Source: Alteromonas marina (GTDB lineage Bacteria; Pseudomonadota; Gammaproteobacteria; Enterobacterales; Alteromonadaceae). Taken from it: a stretch of DNA of 64,000 nt. The stretch covers positions 62,001 through 126,000 of the forward strand of contig NZ_JWLW01000012.1 in NCBI RefSeq assembly GCF_000808575.1. Reading direction: 5' to 3'. Each line of letters opens with the position of its first letter. Within the stretch, counting starts at the first letter, position 1. The position numbers and the translations under genes are program-made. The notes below the pieces were generated by a model. It saw only the letters and a program-made list of their open reading frames with translations. It was not told the origin of the DNA and did not search any database. Of this stretch, positions 51,147 to 60,629 are shown piece by piece.

Positions 51147-54059
51147 ATGCCAATAGACAACGAAAATAGCATGACAAACCTAGAGCAAGCCGAAAAATTA
51201 TGGCAGCAGTTGCTAGATTCACCGGCGCTAACCGAAACCGATCAAGTCATTGCAGAGAACCATCGCGAAGTGCTTTTAGGCGCTTTTGCTCGCTCCGCTT
51301 TCCTCGCTGAAACACTGGTACAAAAGCCTGCGTTTATCTCCAGAGTTGTTGAGCCTTTGTTTAATTTAACTGATTCTGACTCAGCTGTTACTCACTTCAG
51401 CACTGCTTTAAAAGCAAAGCTCGAATCACTAAAAAGCGAAGACGAGTTATTGAAGGAACTTCGCGAATACCGCAATCAAGAAATGGCGCGTATTACCTTC
51501 TTAGATGTGCTCAACAAACGGAATATAGAAACTTCGCTTGCACAAGTCTCGGCATTGGCGGATGCGCTGATAACTAGCGCTTACCATTGGATTTATCAGC
51601 ACTTAGCTCACCGATATGGAACGCCAAAAAGCAACAGCCAAGATATGCACATGTACATTCTTGGTATGGGCAAGCTGGGTGGGCGAGAACTCAACTTTTC
51701 GTCAGACATTGACTTGATATTCGCTTACCCAGAAAAAGGCGAAACTAGCGGCGGCAAGAAGGCCTTGGAGCATCAACAGTTTTTTACCAAACTGGCTCAA
51801 AAGCTTATTCAAGCACTAAATAAAGTTACTAACGATGGGCAAGTATATCGCGTTGATATGCGCTTACGTCCGTTTGGAGATTCCGGCCCCCTTGTAATGC
51901 ATTTCGCAGCCTTAGAGGACTATTACCAAGACCAAGGCAGGCACTGGGAACGCTTTGCCATGATCAAAGCGCGGGTTATCAATGATGACCAATCAGACGA
52001 TGTAAAATGGCTGAACAGTATTTTGCAGCCATTCACGTTTAGACGTTACCTAGATTTCACTACTCTTGATGCGCTGCGCAATATGAAAAAGCTCATAGCT
52101 ACCGAAATTCGCAGGCGACGCTTAAGCAACAATATCAAACTGGGTGCTGGCGGTATTCGAGAAGTCGAGTTTTTTGCCCAGAGTTTTCAACTAATCCACG
52201 GCGGTCGTGAGCCCGCATTACAAAGTAAGTCTTTACTTCGCACTTTAGATGCTTTGAGCGAATTGGATATTGTAGAAAGCGACGTAACAAAGCAGCTTAA
52301 GCAAGACTATTTGTTCTTGCGAAAAGTAGAGCACACGTTACAACAAAGCCAAGACCGCCAAACTCAAACACTGCCCGACGAGCCGTGGCAACAAAATGCG
52401 CTGATTGATGTGATGGGTTTTGCTAGCTATAGCGACTTTTTAACCCATTTAGACGGCATAATGGCGCGTATTCACAGTCACTTTAATGAGCTAGTTGAAG
52501 AGTCTCATGACACCCACTCGGAAGAAGATCAGTTGTTTATTGCTTGTCAGGATGCATGGCGTCTTTCGCTGCAAGAAGATGAATTTACTGAAACCTTCAG
52601 CGCTTACCTATCATCCAAGGACATTAATGACATCTTCTCAATCCTTGTAGCTTTCAAAGAAAAACAACGAAATTATCGTATAGGTCAAAAAGGCGAGGAC
52701 ACGCTGAATAAGTTGCTGCCTGAAATTTTGTATGTGCTAATTAATCAGAACCCCAATCACACGGCGCAAGTATTAAGCCGTTTGCTCGGCGTGATCGAAG
52801 CCATTACGGGGCGCACAACCTATTTGGATTTATTGTTAGAAAACCCAGATGTACTCAAACAGCTGGTAAGACTTTGCGAGAGAAGTGACTGGATTGCCCA
52901 AGAAATTAGACGATTTCCTCTCTTACTGGATGAGCTACTCACCCCACTCTATCTAGGGCAGCAAAACACTGACATTCAAACCAGTAAGCAGGAATATCAG
53001 CTCGAGCTGCGCGAGACTATGCTGCGTATTGAGCAAGATGACGTTGAAATGTTGATGGATGGACTGAGGCAGTTCAAGCTTTGCCAGCAGCTTCGTATCG
53101 CGGCCAGTGACATCAGTGAATCCCTGCCTATTAATAACGTAAGCGATAAACTTACCGTATTAGCGGAAGTTATTTTAGAACACGTTTTACATGCAGCATG
53201 GATGCAAATGCGACAGCGCTTTGGCGTTCCTTCGCATCTTGAGGGTAATGACAAAGGCTTTGCCGTTATCGGTTACGGTAAATTGGGCGGCTATGAGTTG
53301 GGGTATGGATCGGATTTAGATTTGGTTTTTATACACAACGCGCCCCGTTCAAGTAGTACAGACGGTAAAAAATCGATTGAGGCTCAACAGTTTTATATTA
53401 AGTTGGCCCAACGGATTATGCACTTGCTTAATACGAAAACACTGTTTGGACAGCTATACGAAACCGACTTGCGTTTGCGCCCTTCTGGCAACGCTGGGCT
53501 ATTGTGCTGTCATATAAACGGTTTCGAGAAATACCAAGTAGAGGAAGCCTGGACATGGGAGCACCAGGCGCTGGTGAGAGCAAGAGCTATCTGCGGCGAC
53601 GCATCGCTTTTGGAAGACTTTACACAGGTAAGACATTCCATTCTCAGTCAATCTAGAGATCCCCAGACACTGTCGCAAGATGTCTGCAAAATGCGCATTA
53701 AAATGCGAGAACACCTGCTGGCTAAAGATAATGAAAAAGTGGACTTAAAACAATGTGAAGGAGGCATTACAGACATTGAGTTTATGGCGCAATATCTTGT
53801 ATTAGCCTATGCCTGGAAAGTAAAAGGAATGACCGAATATCCAGATAACCTGAGAATTTTTGACGTGGCTGCCAACGCGAACATTATTGATACGCCCACA
53901 GCACAAAAACTTCAAAAGGCGTACCTGCGGCTTCGAGAGCAATATCATCACCTAACGCTAGCAGACACAAAATATGCTGATCAAAGTGAAGAGCTAGATG
54001 TTATACGCGAGCAAGTAACACAACACTGGAACGCATTATTTGGCAAGTTCGATGAGTGA
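51147..54059 (+). CDS. glnE: Bifunctional glutamine synthetase adenylyltransferase / adenylyl-removing enzyme
   Basis: 970 residues, comparable with the 946 of E. coli. Two nucleotidyltransferase domains are clear: GMGKLGGRELNFSSDIDLIF near residue 174 and GYGKLGGYELGYGSDLDLVF near residue 710. The first removes and the second adds AMP on the conserved tyrosine of glutamine synthetase according to PII signals. It is transcribed away from the DUF350 gene and ends 13 nt before the convergent TcpQ-domain gene. Confidence 0.97.
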   Translation: MPIDNENSMTNLEQAEKLWQQLLDSPALTETDQVIAENHREVLLGAFARSAFLAETLVQKPAFISRVVEPLFNLTDSDSAVTHFSTALKAKLESLKSEDELLKELREYRNQEMARITFLDVLNKRNIETSLAQVSALADALITSAYHWIYQHLAHRYGTPKSNSQDMHMYILGMGKLGGRELNFSSDIDLIFAYPEKGETSGGKKALEHQQFFTKLAQKLIQALNKVTNDGQVYRVDMRLRPFGDSGPLVMHFAALEDYYQDQGRHWERFAMIKARVINDDQSDDVKWLNSILQPFTFRRYLDFTTLDALRNMKKLIATEIRRRRLSNNIKLGAGGIREVEFFAQSFQLIHGGREPALQSKSLLRTLDALSELDIVESDVTKQLKQDYLFLRKVEHTLQQSQDRQTQTLPDEPWQQNALIDVMGFASYSDFLTHLDGIMARIHSHFNELVEESHDTHSEEDQLFIACQDAWRLSLQEDEFTETFSAYLSSKDINDIFSILVAFKEKQRNYRIGQKGEDTLNKLLPEILYVLINQNPNHTAQVLSRLLGVIEAITGRTTYLDLLLENPDVLKQLVRLCERSDWIAQEIRRFPLLLDELLTPLYLGQQNTDIQTSKQEYQLELRETMLRIEQDDVEMLMDGLRQFKLCQQLRIAASDISESLPINNVSDKLTVLAEVILEHVLHAAWMQMRQRFGVPSHLEGNDKGFAVIGYGKLGGYELGYGSDLDLVFIHNAPRSSSTDGKKSIEAQQFYIKLAQRIMHLLNTKTLFGQLYETDLRLRPSGNAGLLCCHINGFEKYQVEEAWTWEHQALVRARAICGDASLLEDFTQVRHSILSQSRDPQTLSQDVCKMRIKMREHLLAKDNEKVDLKQCEGGITDIEFMAQYLVLAYAWKVKGMTEYPDNLRIFDVAANANIIDTPTAQKLQKAYLRLREQYHHLTLADTKYADQSEELDVIREQVTQHWNALFGKFDE

Positions 54060-54072
54060 GCCTATAAACGCG

Positions 54073-54690
54073 CTACCCGCGAACTCGACGACATTGATTT
54101 TTAAGAAAATCTGTTTCTTCTGCCGTTACAACTAAAGAGCGCTGCTCAGCACACAGGTAAGCTGTGACTTCACCTTCAAAACTGCTGTCAATGGCGCTTG
54201 CAATTTTAGCTAATGAGCCCGCTACCGTGTTATCCAGTTGAAATTGATGTTTAATGACGAAGTCCTGTTCAAGGTTCCAAATTAACTGCATCCCTTCTGC
54301 CTGTGCATACTGTGAAATTGCCTCGCGAAGCGTATTACCTTCTGCGAAGGTGCGATATTTGTGCTCACCGGTCCAGTTTTTTTCAACTGGACGAGTTTGA
54401 CTGGACATTTTCGCTAACTTACTATCGAGGTTAGGGTCTACACCGGCAATATCCAGCACAAAATCGCCCTGCTCATCTTCTAATGGATCCGTTGAGGACA
54501 TACGAAAATCACGATAAAACTCGCTAAGGCCTTTTGATACAGACTTCTCTTCTTTCTGTGATGCGGGTGTGGGTGACTCTTCATGTGTCTGAAGTATATA
54601 AATCAAAACACCCGCAGCAATAACAAGTACCACAGCGATAGCAATTTGCTTTGCCCAAAATGAAGAGCTTGAATAACTCGTCTGTCCCAT
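54073..54690 (-). CDS. TcpQ-domain periplasmic protein
   Basis: 205 residues, one N-terminal membrane helix (about 13-32), then a charged linker and a C-terminal TcpQ/PilL-like domain with TFAEGNTLREAISQYAQAEGM (about 113-133) and VAGSLAKIASAI. TcpQ in Vibrio helps secretin localisation for the toxin-coregulated pilus. No pilus genes are near, so it may have another envelope role. Two cysteines near the end (CAEQRS and NQCRRVRG) could pair in the periplasm. Its start is preceded by a 290-bp region with hairpins. Confidence 0.75.
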   Translation of the reverse strand: MGQTSYSSSSFWAKQIAIAVVLVIAAGVLIYILQTHEESPTPASQKEEKSVSKGLSEFYRDFRMSSTDPLEDEQGDFVLDIAGVDPNLDSKLAKMSSQTRPVEKNWTGEHKYRTFAEGNTLREAISQYAQAEGMQLIWNLEQDFVIKHQFQLDNTVAGSLAKIASAIDSSFEGEVTAYLCAEQRSLVVTAEETDFLKNQCRRVRG

Positions 54691-54980
54691 AACCTACCAA
54701 TCTGTAATCACGCTAGAAGTCGAGCGGAGTTACTATCTCTGCTCGAGTTCGTCCCAATATTCGTATTTTAGCCGAAGCGGCTATATTACGCCTTTATCCT
54801 ATTTATCTATTTTTACAGGAGCAACTGCTTACGGCGAGATTTAGCGTAAATAATGTTTTTACTTACGCTTGCCCTATATGACTGAGGCATTTTCACCCGC
54901 CTTTTTAACAAGGCTTCCTTATCGATGACAGCCAATCGCTGCAATAACGCAGTTTTATAAAGAGGAACTTAGAAAAAACG
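54691..54980. other. 290-bp intergenic region with several small hairpins
   Basis: It lies between the TcpQ-domain gene and the 3' end of lpxL (both minus). It holds AGCCGAAGCGGCT (54770-54782), AGCGTAA/TTACGCT (54843-54869) and CGAGC/GCTCG (54721-54745). None is followed by a T-tract on the minus strand. It may include the lpxL 3' end processing and a structured leader for the TcpQ-domain gene. No reading frame stands out. Confidence 0.4.
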
Positions 54981-55949
54981 CTACAATGACTTATAAAGCG
55001 ATTCTGGATTAGTCTCAGGGCGCGTCTTGAAACGCTTATGCATCCATAAGTAGCTCTCTGGCTGCTCTTTCACGGCGCTGTCAATGTGCTGATTTAAAAG
55101 TGTTAAAGCCTCAACATCTTCCATTGCGCCCAGTTCAGAAAGCGGCGGATATATTTTTATCTTATATCCACGCTTAGTATATTGAGAGGTGATAATCATT
55201 GGCTCAGAATTGGTGCGCCTAATAAACATTAGCGTTGCTGTGGTGGTTGCTGTTTCTTCCACGCCACCAAATGGCACGAAAATGCTTTGTCTTGGGCCGT
55301 AGTCTTGGTCGGGCAAGTACAAACATAGCTCTTTATCATCAAGTGCTGCGATAAGTGCCTTAGCATTGCGTTTATCAATCATGTACTTATTAGAGCGATT
55401 GCGCCCGTGATACTGAAGATAATCGACCAGCGGATTGTTGTGTTTTCTGTAAAAGGCAATACTTGGATGGTAAAAGCCAATGCCGCGACACGCAAACTCT
55501 AGGTTCATATTGTGTAACGCCATACCAAAAACACCTTTGCCTTTAGCAAGGGCAGCTTCTACGTGCTCAGTACCTTCAATTTCAATAGCGCGCTTTACTC
55601 GCCAATCAGGCCACCACCACCCCATGGCGGTTTCAAACAGTGCCATACCCGTTCGCCTAATGTTTTCCTTGTAAAGTGCGTTCACTTCACTTTCTGACAA
55701 AGACGGGTTCCAAAGCTCTAGGTTACGCTTCGCAACTTTCGCGCGTTTTGGCACCACTAACGCGATCAGTTTGCCTGCACCACCACCAATAAATCGAATA
55801 ACAGGCAAAGGTAGCCAGGTTATAGTGTAAAGAATGAAAACGCCTAACCAAACGGGCCAGAACTTAGGGCCGAGGAATGCCAATTTAAACTTAGGAGCTT
55901 TAATTGCCGCCGCCAATGTATCTTTCCTATGAAGTGAAGTGGAAGGCAT
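54981..55949 (-). CDS. lpxL: Lipid A lauroyl acyltransferase
   Basis: 322 residues. The N-terminal hydrophobic anchor (about 31-47) is followed by the acyltransferase domain: the HX4E motif HNMNLE (about 144-149), GFYHPSIAFYRKHNNPLVD, RNRSNKYMIDKRNAKALI, LPDQDYGPRQSIFVPFGG (about 214-231) and late PESYLWMHKRFKTRP. It transfers a secondary acyl chain to lipid A using acyl-ACP at the inner membrane. The paralogues LpxL, LpxM and LpxP cannot be fully separated by eye; the motifs favour the LpxL group. Confidence 0.9.
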   Translation of the reverse strand: MPSTSLHRKDTLAAAIKAPKFKLAFLGPKFWPVWLGVFILYTITWLPLPVIRFIGGGAGKLIALVVPKRAKVAKRNLELWNPSLSESEVNALYKENIRRTGMALFETAMGWWWPDWRVKRAIEIEGTEHVEAALAKGKGVFGMALHNMNLEFACRGIGFYHPSIAFYRKHNNPLVDYLQYHGRNRSNKYMIDKRNAKALIAALDDKELCLYLPDQDYGPRQSIFVPFGGVEETATTTATLMFIRRTNSEPMIITSQYTKRGYKIKIYPPLSELGAMEDVEALTLLNQHIDSAVKEQPESYLWMHKRFKTRPETNPESLYKSL

Positions 55950-56133
55950 TGTATCAGAAGGTTTTTGGCTTGGGCTAGTTGATCACTACAGAGTGTACAA
56001 TAAACGAAGTGACGCCAAGCATAACGCAAGCGGTGACAGAGTTATATTATTCGCTAAATACCACCACTTGGTCTTTACATTTATTTTATCATCACCTGTC
56101 AACTGATGAAGCAAGAATAAATGAAACTGTAAC

Positions 56134-56391
56134 TCAATATTCTTTATCGATTTGCTTTAGTTTCTTTTCAAAAGACTCATACTGTTCTTTAGAATCATAA
56201 TCAAAGCGATACTGGTTATGAAAGCCAAACTGAAGCTTCACGTTAACGTCTTCGATGTACAGCGTGTATCCGTCGTGGTCAGTAAACGCAGTTATCCCGT
56301 TAAGCTTATACTGCTCGTTTTCTTTCGCGCCATGTTGGCGAATCTTATCGAAAACCTGAAGTAAGAACTTGCTGTCTAATTCGTTTTTCAT
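56134..56391 (-). CDS. Small DUF3081-like protein
   Basis: 85 residues, start MKNELDSKFLLQVFDK, then GITAFTDHDGYTLYIED and KLQFGFHNQYRFDYD. I recall a family of short gammaproteobacterial proteins of this pattern (DUF3081) with no known function. It is charged and soluble, with no signal peptide. It stands alone between lpxL and the porin-like gene, each more than 180 bp away. Confidence 0.65.
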   Translation of the reverse strand: MKNELDSKFLLQVFDKIRQHGAKENEQYKLNGITAFTDHDGYTLYIEDVNVKLQFGFHNQYRFDYDSKEQYESFEKKLKQIDKEY

Positions 56392-56585
56392 TGTAAATCC
56401 ATAGTTGTGAATTTACTTATTTTTACATCTGCAAACGGGTTTTGGATTGAAATATATCTCTAGTTCTTTTCTATCCGTTGAAAAAACATCCAATTAATCA
56501 TGCTGTATAGAAAAACATTTCATGTATTAAGGGGCGGCAAAGAACAGCCTAAACGTTACTTACCGCTCTCAAGCTTACTGCATAT

Positions 56586-57140
56586 TTAGAAGTGGTAGCG
56601 AAACCCAAGGTTGACGATGTGAGCTGAGAAATCATCTTTACCACCAAAATAGGTATATTCCACACGAACCATTGACTGCAGGCCAAGATAATAGTCAAAA
56701 CCCAAACCAGCAAGTCCAGCGATAATAGTGTCATCATAACCGCAAATGACAGCATCACTACCACAAGCAGAACTTTCTATAGACGCATGTTCGATGTCAA
56801 CGCTTGCTACACCTACTTTGTAATAAAGTTCGCCCTTTTGACTACTTGCTTTTCCTAGTAGCGCCAAATATGGGCCTTTCGATGAAATTGATTGTTCATC
56901 ATTGTCCGTATCAATTAGAGAGATGTATCCCCCTTCCACATACCACTGACGATGGAACTGGTACCCTAGCGCAGCGGAGTAGCTGACGTCGGCTTCACTA
57001 TCTACTTCAGTATCTACATTTCCATATCCAATATTCGCCACCGCGTACCCATTTGCTACGGCTAGCTCAGAGAAAACTAAGCTCGCTATGGCCGCACTAC
57101 CAATAACAGCTTTAGCGAAAGATTGTGAAAGACTACGCAT
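56586..57140 (-). CDS. Outer-membrane beta-barrel (porin-family) protein
   Basis: 184 residues with a good Sec signal (cleavage near ELAVA), AAGGAG before the start, and an alternating beta pattern through GYAVANIGYGNV, YSAALGYQFHRQWYVEGGY, YYKVGVASVDIE and a final aromatic HIVNLGFRYHF, the classic C-terminal Phe of outer-membrane proteins. Size fits an eight-stranded OmpW/OmpX-like or OmpA N-domain barrel. A cysteine pair (SSACGSDAVICGYDD) may close an extracellular loop. Function unknown. Divergent from fadE. Confidence 0.82.
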   Translation of the reverse strand: MRSLSQSFAKAVIGSAAIASLVFSELAVANGYAVANIGYGNVDTEVDSEADVSYSAALGYQFHRQWYVEGGYISLIDTDNDEQSISSKGPYLALLGKASSQKGELYYKVGVASVDIEHASIESSACGSDAVICGYDDTIIAGLAGLGFDYYLGLQSMVRVEYTYFGGKDDFSAHIVNLGFRYHF

Positions 57141-57449
57141 TTTTTACTTCTCCTTGTTAAAGAGCGCTAACTATAAAAGACAATGAGGATAAATAAAACG
57201 CGCTTCACGAAAATTAAGGTTCGATAACGGTCACTTATCGGTTTATCTGTCCCGAACGCCCAACCTTGTACATTTTTCGACCATTAAATTTGAGTAATGT
57301 TAAACGTTTGTTTCAAAATTTCGTACAAAAAAGGCGTAGTAGTAAATATTAATTACAGATAAATCAGCATGTTGTCAGAAAATTTGATCTTTTCAAAATA
57401 AGGTGTAGTATTAACTAAAACAACTGGTCAGATGAGCGGATGAGTTATT
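57141..57449. other. 309-bp divergent control region between the porin-like gene and fadE
   Basis: It should carry promoters for both genes. It contains a FadR-like site near the fadE start and an imperfect repeated module: TTTCAAAAT followed by AAGGCGTAGTA (57311-57341) and TTTCAAAATAAGGTGTAGTA (57391-57410). TTAAACGTTTG (57299-57309) is a palindromic stretch. No small gene is evident. Confidence 0.55.
57422..57438 (+). promoter_or_regulatory. FadR-like operator upstream of fadE
   Basis: AACTGGTCAGATGAGCG matches the left half of the FadR consensus (AACTGGTC-N-GA) exactly, with a looser right half. It lies 12 bp before the start codon, where repressor binding could block transcription or initiation. 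FadR regulation of fadE is known in enterobacteria and vibrios. Confidence 0.55.
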
Positions 57450-59699
57450 ATGAGTATCAGAACTAGCTTAAAGAAAGTATTACCCCCAATTTCAATCACA
57501 GAACAAGAAGCCCTAGATGCGGGTGACGTGTGGATTGAATCGTCTATCTATCAGGGTAAGCCTGACATGCAAGCGCTACGCGACATCCCTCAGGCGAAAC
57601 TGAGCGCGGATGAGCAAGCATTCATGGATGGTCCAGTAACTGAATTGCTGAACATGATCGATGATTTCGAGCTTGGCAACGGCAAACACATTCCTCAAGA
57701 AGTGTTAGACTTCCTTGGTAAGAATCGTTTCTTCTCAATGATCATTCCAAAGAAATTTGGCGGTCTTGAGTTTAGTCCGTATGCAAACTCAACTATCGTA
57801 GCAACCATTGCAGCTAAAAGTGGTGCAATCGCGGTAACAGTTATGGTACCTAACTCGTTAGGCCCAGGTGAGCTTCTAATGCACTATGGTACAAACGAGC
57901 AGCAAGACTACTGGCTACCTCGCCTAGCGGACGGTCGCGACATCCCTTGTTTCGCGCTAACAAGCCCAGAAGCAGGTTCAGACGCAGGTGCTATTCCTGA
58001 CGCGGCCATCGTTACTAAAGGCGAATATAACGGCGAAGAAGTTCTTGGTTTACGCGTTAGCTGGGACAAGCGTTATATTACGCTTGCGCCGATTGCAACT
58101 GTACTTGGTCTAGCATTTAAAGTATTCGATCCAGACCAACTACTTGGCGACAAACTAGAGTTAGGCATCACTTGTGCCCTTCTTCCTAAGTCGCACCCAG
58201 GTGTTGAGCTTGGTAATCGTCATGACCCAATGGGCGTTCGTTTCTACAACGGTACTACTCGTGGTCAAGACGTATTCATCCCAATGGACTTCATCATTGG
58301 TGGTCAAAAGAACATTGGTCGTGGCTGGCAGATGCTAGTTAGCTGCCTAGGCGCGGGTCGCGGTATTTCTCTTCCAGCGATGGGTGTGGCTACAGCACAA
58401 TCTGCATTTAAAGGCACAGTTGAATATTCGTTCGTACGTGAGCAGTTTGGTCTACCAATTGGTCGCTTCGAAGGTATTCAAGAGAAAATGGCAGACATCG
58501 CAGGCAAGACATTCTTACTTGAAGCGATGCGTGTTCTAACAACTGAAGGTCTAGGCCTTGGCGTGAAGCCGTCAGTGGTAACGGCAATTGCGAAGTATCA
58601 CATGACCGAACTTGGTCGTGACGTTATGAATTCTGCAATGGATATCCAGGCAGGTAAAGCGATTCAGCGCGGTCCTCAGAATACATTAGCAGGTGGTTAT
58701 GCTGCACTTCCTATCGCAATCACGGTAGAGGGCGCGAATATTCTTACTCGTAACCTAATGATTTTTGGCCAAGGTGCAATGCGTTGTCACCCTTACCTGA
58801 AAGATATGGTTGATCTAATCCACAGTAACGAAAGTTCTGCGGATGCAGAATTCAACAAGGTACTTCGCAAGACCGTTGGTTTCAGCGTTAAAAATGCGTT
58901 CCGCAGCTTAGGTAAAGGCTATCTTCCTTTCTTACGTGAAAGCGAGTCTGCATTACCTGAAGTTCGTAAATACGAGAAGCGTGTAAACAGCATCTCAGCA
59001 AAACTAGCGCCACTGGCCGACCTTTCTCTCGCGGTACTAGGCGGGGACCTTAAGAAAGCTGAGCTTCTATCAGCGCGTCTAGGTGACGTAATGAGCTACC
59101 TGTACGGTGCGATGGCAGCAATTCGTTTCTACGAGCAGCGTATCGAAGATAGAAAGCTTGCGCTTCCATACTTTGAATACGCAATGCAGTGGTCTTTACA
59201 GCAAGCTGACCAGGCAATTGTTAACTTTATCAACAATTTCCCGAACACGGCGACACGTGGCTTAATGCGTCTTCTTACAAATACCTACACCAACAGTGTT
59301 GCGGGTATCAGCGATGACCTAGTGCGTGAGCTTTCTATCGCGTCTATGCAAGATAACAGCGTGAAAGAGCAGCTTACTCACCTTGTTCGCGTTACGCCCG
59401 GAGATGGTAACGATATCAACGAGCAAGCGTTTAAAGCGAAGCACGCGGTAGCGCATCTTCTTGGTAAAGTGCAAAAAGCACTTCGCAAAGAGCCTGTTGT
59501 ACCGTTTATTTCTTTCGAGCACGCACTTAACAAGCTACAAGAGAAAGGCGTTGTAACTGCTGATGAAGCCGCTAAGCTTCACGACTACAACGAGAAGCGT
59601 AAGCTAGCAGTTCGCGTAGACGAGTACACATTTGATATGGAACTTGTTCCTGCGTCACAAACGCTCAAAGCTATTGATGGCGGTCAAAACGCCGCATAA
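57450..59699 (+). CDS. fadE: Acyl-CoA dehydrogenase FadE
   Basis: 749 residues, shorter at the N-terminus than the 814 of E. coli FadE, which carries extra hydrophobic helices there. The dehydrogenase core is visible: FGGLEFSPYANS, FALTSPEAGSDAGAIPD (FAD-contact strand, about 169-185), RGWQMLVSCLGAGRGI and REQFGLPIGRFEGIQE (about 326-341, with catalytic Glu further on). The C-terminal third (about 470-749) is the domain specific to FadE-type enzymes. It carries out the first step of fatty-acid beta-oxidation. Codon use is notably regular (highly preferred codons), as in a well-expressed gene. Confidence 0.95.
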   Translation: MSIRTSLKKVLPPISITEQEALDAGDVWIESSIYQGKPDMQALRDIPQAKLSADEQAFMDGPVTELLNMIDDFELGNGKHIPQEVLDFLGKNRFFSMIIPKKFGGLEFSPYANSTIVATIAAKSGAIAVTVMVPNSLGPGELLMHYGTNEQQDYWLPRLADGRDIPCFALTSPEAGSDAGAIPDAAIVTKGEYNGEEVLGLRVSWDKRYITLAPIATVLGLAFKVFDPDQLLGDKLELGITCALLPKSHPGVELGNRHDPMGVRFYNGTTRGQDVFIPMDFIIGGQKNIGRGWQMLVSCLGAGRGISLPAMGVATAQSAFKGTVEYSFVREQFGLPIGRFEGIQEKMADIAGKTFLLEAMRVLTTEGLGLGVKPSVVTAIAKYHMTELGRDVMNSAMDIQAGKAIQRGPQNTLAGGYAALPIAITVEGANILTRNLMIFGQGAMRCHPYLKDMVDLIHSNESSADAEFNKVLRKTVGFSVKNAFRSLGKGYLPFLRESESALPEVRKYEKRVNSISAKLAPLADLSLAVLGGDLKKAELLSARLGDVMSYLYGAMAAIRFYEQRIEDRKLALPYFEYAMQWSLQQADQAIVNFINNFPNTATRGLMRLLTNTYTNSVAGISDDLVRELSIASMQDNSVKEQLTHLVRVTPGDGNDINEQAFKAKHAVAHLLGKVQKALRKEPVVPFISFEHALNKLQEKGVVTADEAAKLHDYNEKRKLAVRVDEYTFDMELVPASQTLKAIDGGQNAA

Positions 59700-59728
59700 G
59701 CATTTAGCTGAAAGCTTAATGAATATAA

Positions 59729-59756
59729 AGCCCCGTCAGTAGACGGGGCTTTTTTT
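59729..59756 (+). terminator. Rho-independent terminator of fadE
   Basis: AGCCCCGTC, loop AGTA, GACGGGGCT, then T7. It begins 30 bp after the fadE stop. Confidence 0.95.
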
Positions 59757-59837
59757 ATGTTACTTGCCATTTCTTTTCATTGTTCGTTTTGTGCTCTACC
59801 ATTAAGTTAATAGGATAATCGCTAAAGGGATCGCGCG

Positions 59838-60452
59838 GTGAAAAGAAAGTGTAAGTTTCCTGCTTTAAACGCTAAGAAACTTTTTCCTCTTTTCATTACA
59901 CTTCTAGTCTCACCGCTCAACGTTGTTGCGGAACACGAGGGTTCGCATTTTGTCATTGGTGAGTTAAATCATCCTCGCGTAAATAATTTTTATAAACCTC
60001 TGATTGAACGGGCTTATCGCAGTATTGGAATCGAAGTAACTTTCGAAAAAGTTGGAGGGGAGCGCGGCCTGCGGCTTCTAGCTCAAGGTATGACGGATGC
60101 AGACGTCGTTCGTTTTGATGTTGTTGCTCAGCATGATAACAATATCGTGATTGTTCCTCCCGCGCTTTCTCATGGCGCATCTTTTCTGCTTTGTATCAGG
60201 GGAGCGAAATGTAGTAAGGATGTAATTGAAAACCCTGACAACGCCATAGCAGCTACCACACGTTTTTTCGTTAATATGGGTAAGCAATCCCGTGCGTTAA
60301 AAGCCAATATATTTGAATTTGATGACTTCCATCATGTTATCGATCTGCTGCTCAGCGGGCGCTTTGATTACGCGATAATGCCAAGTGATTACGCTGAAGA
60401 AGACATTTTTAGACGGTCAGGAATAGAGTTTATTCCCCCTCGTCGAACATAA
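59838..60452 (+). CDS. Exported solute-binding-like protein, short
   Basis: 204 residues from GTG 59838 (AAAGGGA upstream). A Sec signal (about 1-31, cleavage near VVA) is followed by VIGELNHPRVNNFYKPLIERAYRSIGIEVTFEK, quoted over more than one strand here; motif about 39-71. The pattern of RGLRLLAQGMTDADVVR and a late DYAIMPSDYAEEDI is that of family 3 periplasmic binding proteins. About 30-60 residues shorter than most, and no permease or kinase genes lie near. It may be a sensor or orphan binding protein. Function unknown. Confidence 0.65.
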   Translation: MKRKCKFPALNAKKLFPLFITLLVSPLNVVAEHEGSHFVIGELNHPRVNNFYKPLIERAYRSIGIEVTFEKVGGERGLRLLAQGMTDADVVRFDVVAQHDNNIVIVPPALSHGASFLLCIRGAKCSKDVIENPDNAIAATTRFFVNMGKQSRALKANIFEFDDFHHVIDLLLSGRFDYAIMPSDYAEEDIFRRSGIEFIPPRRT

Positions 60453-60554
60453 GATTGTGCATGTAATACACAAAAAACATAGTCACTTAATTGGCGATTT
60501 ATCAGAAGCTATTGCAAGGGAGCTCGCACTTTCAAGCCAACAACAAAACTAAAA

Positions 60555-60582
60555 AAACGCCCACTTCGAGAAGTGGGCGTTT
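60555..60582 (-). terminator. Rho-independent terminator of the TonB-dependent receptor gene
   Basis: Read on the minus strand: AAACGCCCACTT, loop CTCG, AAGTGGGCGTTT, followed by a T-run. It lies about 50 bp after the receptor stop and may also serve the small plus-strand gene. Confidence 0.9.
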
Positions 60583-60629
60583 CACTATTGTGTATACGCT
60601 AACGTGCTTTCCCGTTAAAACACGTGTTA

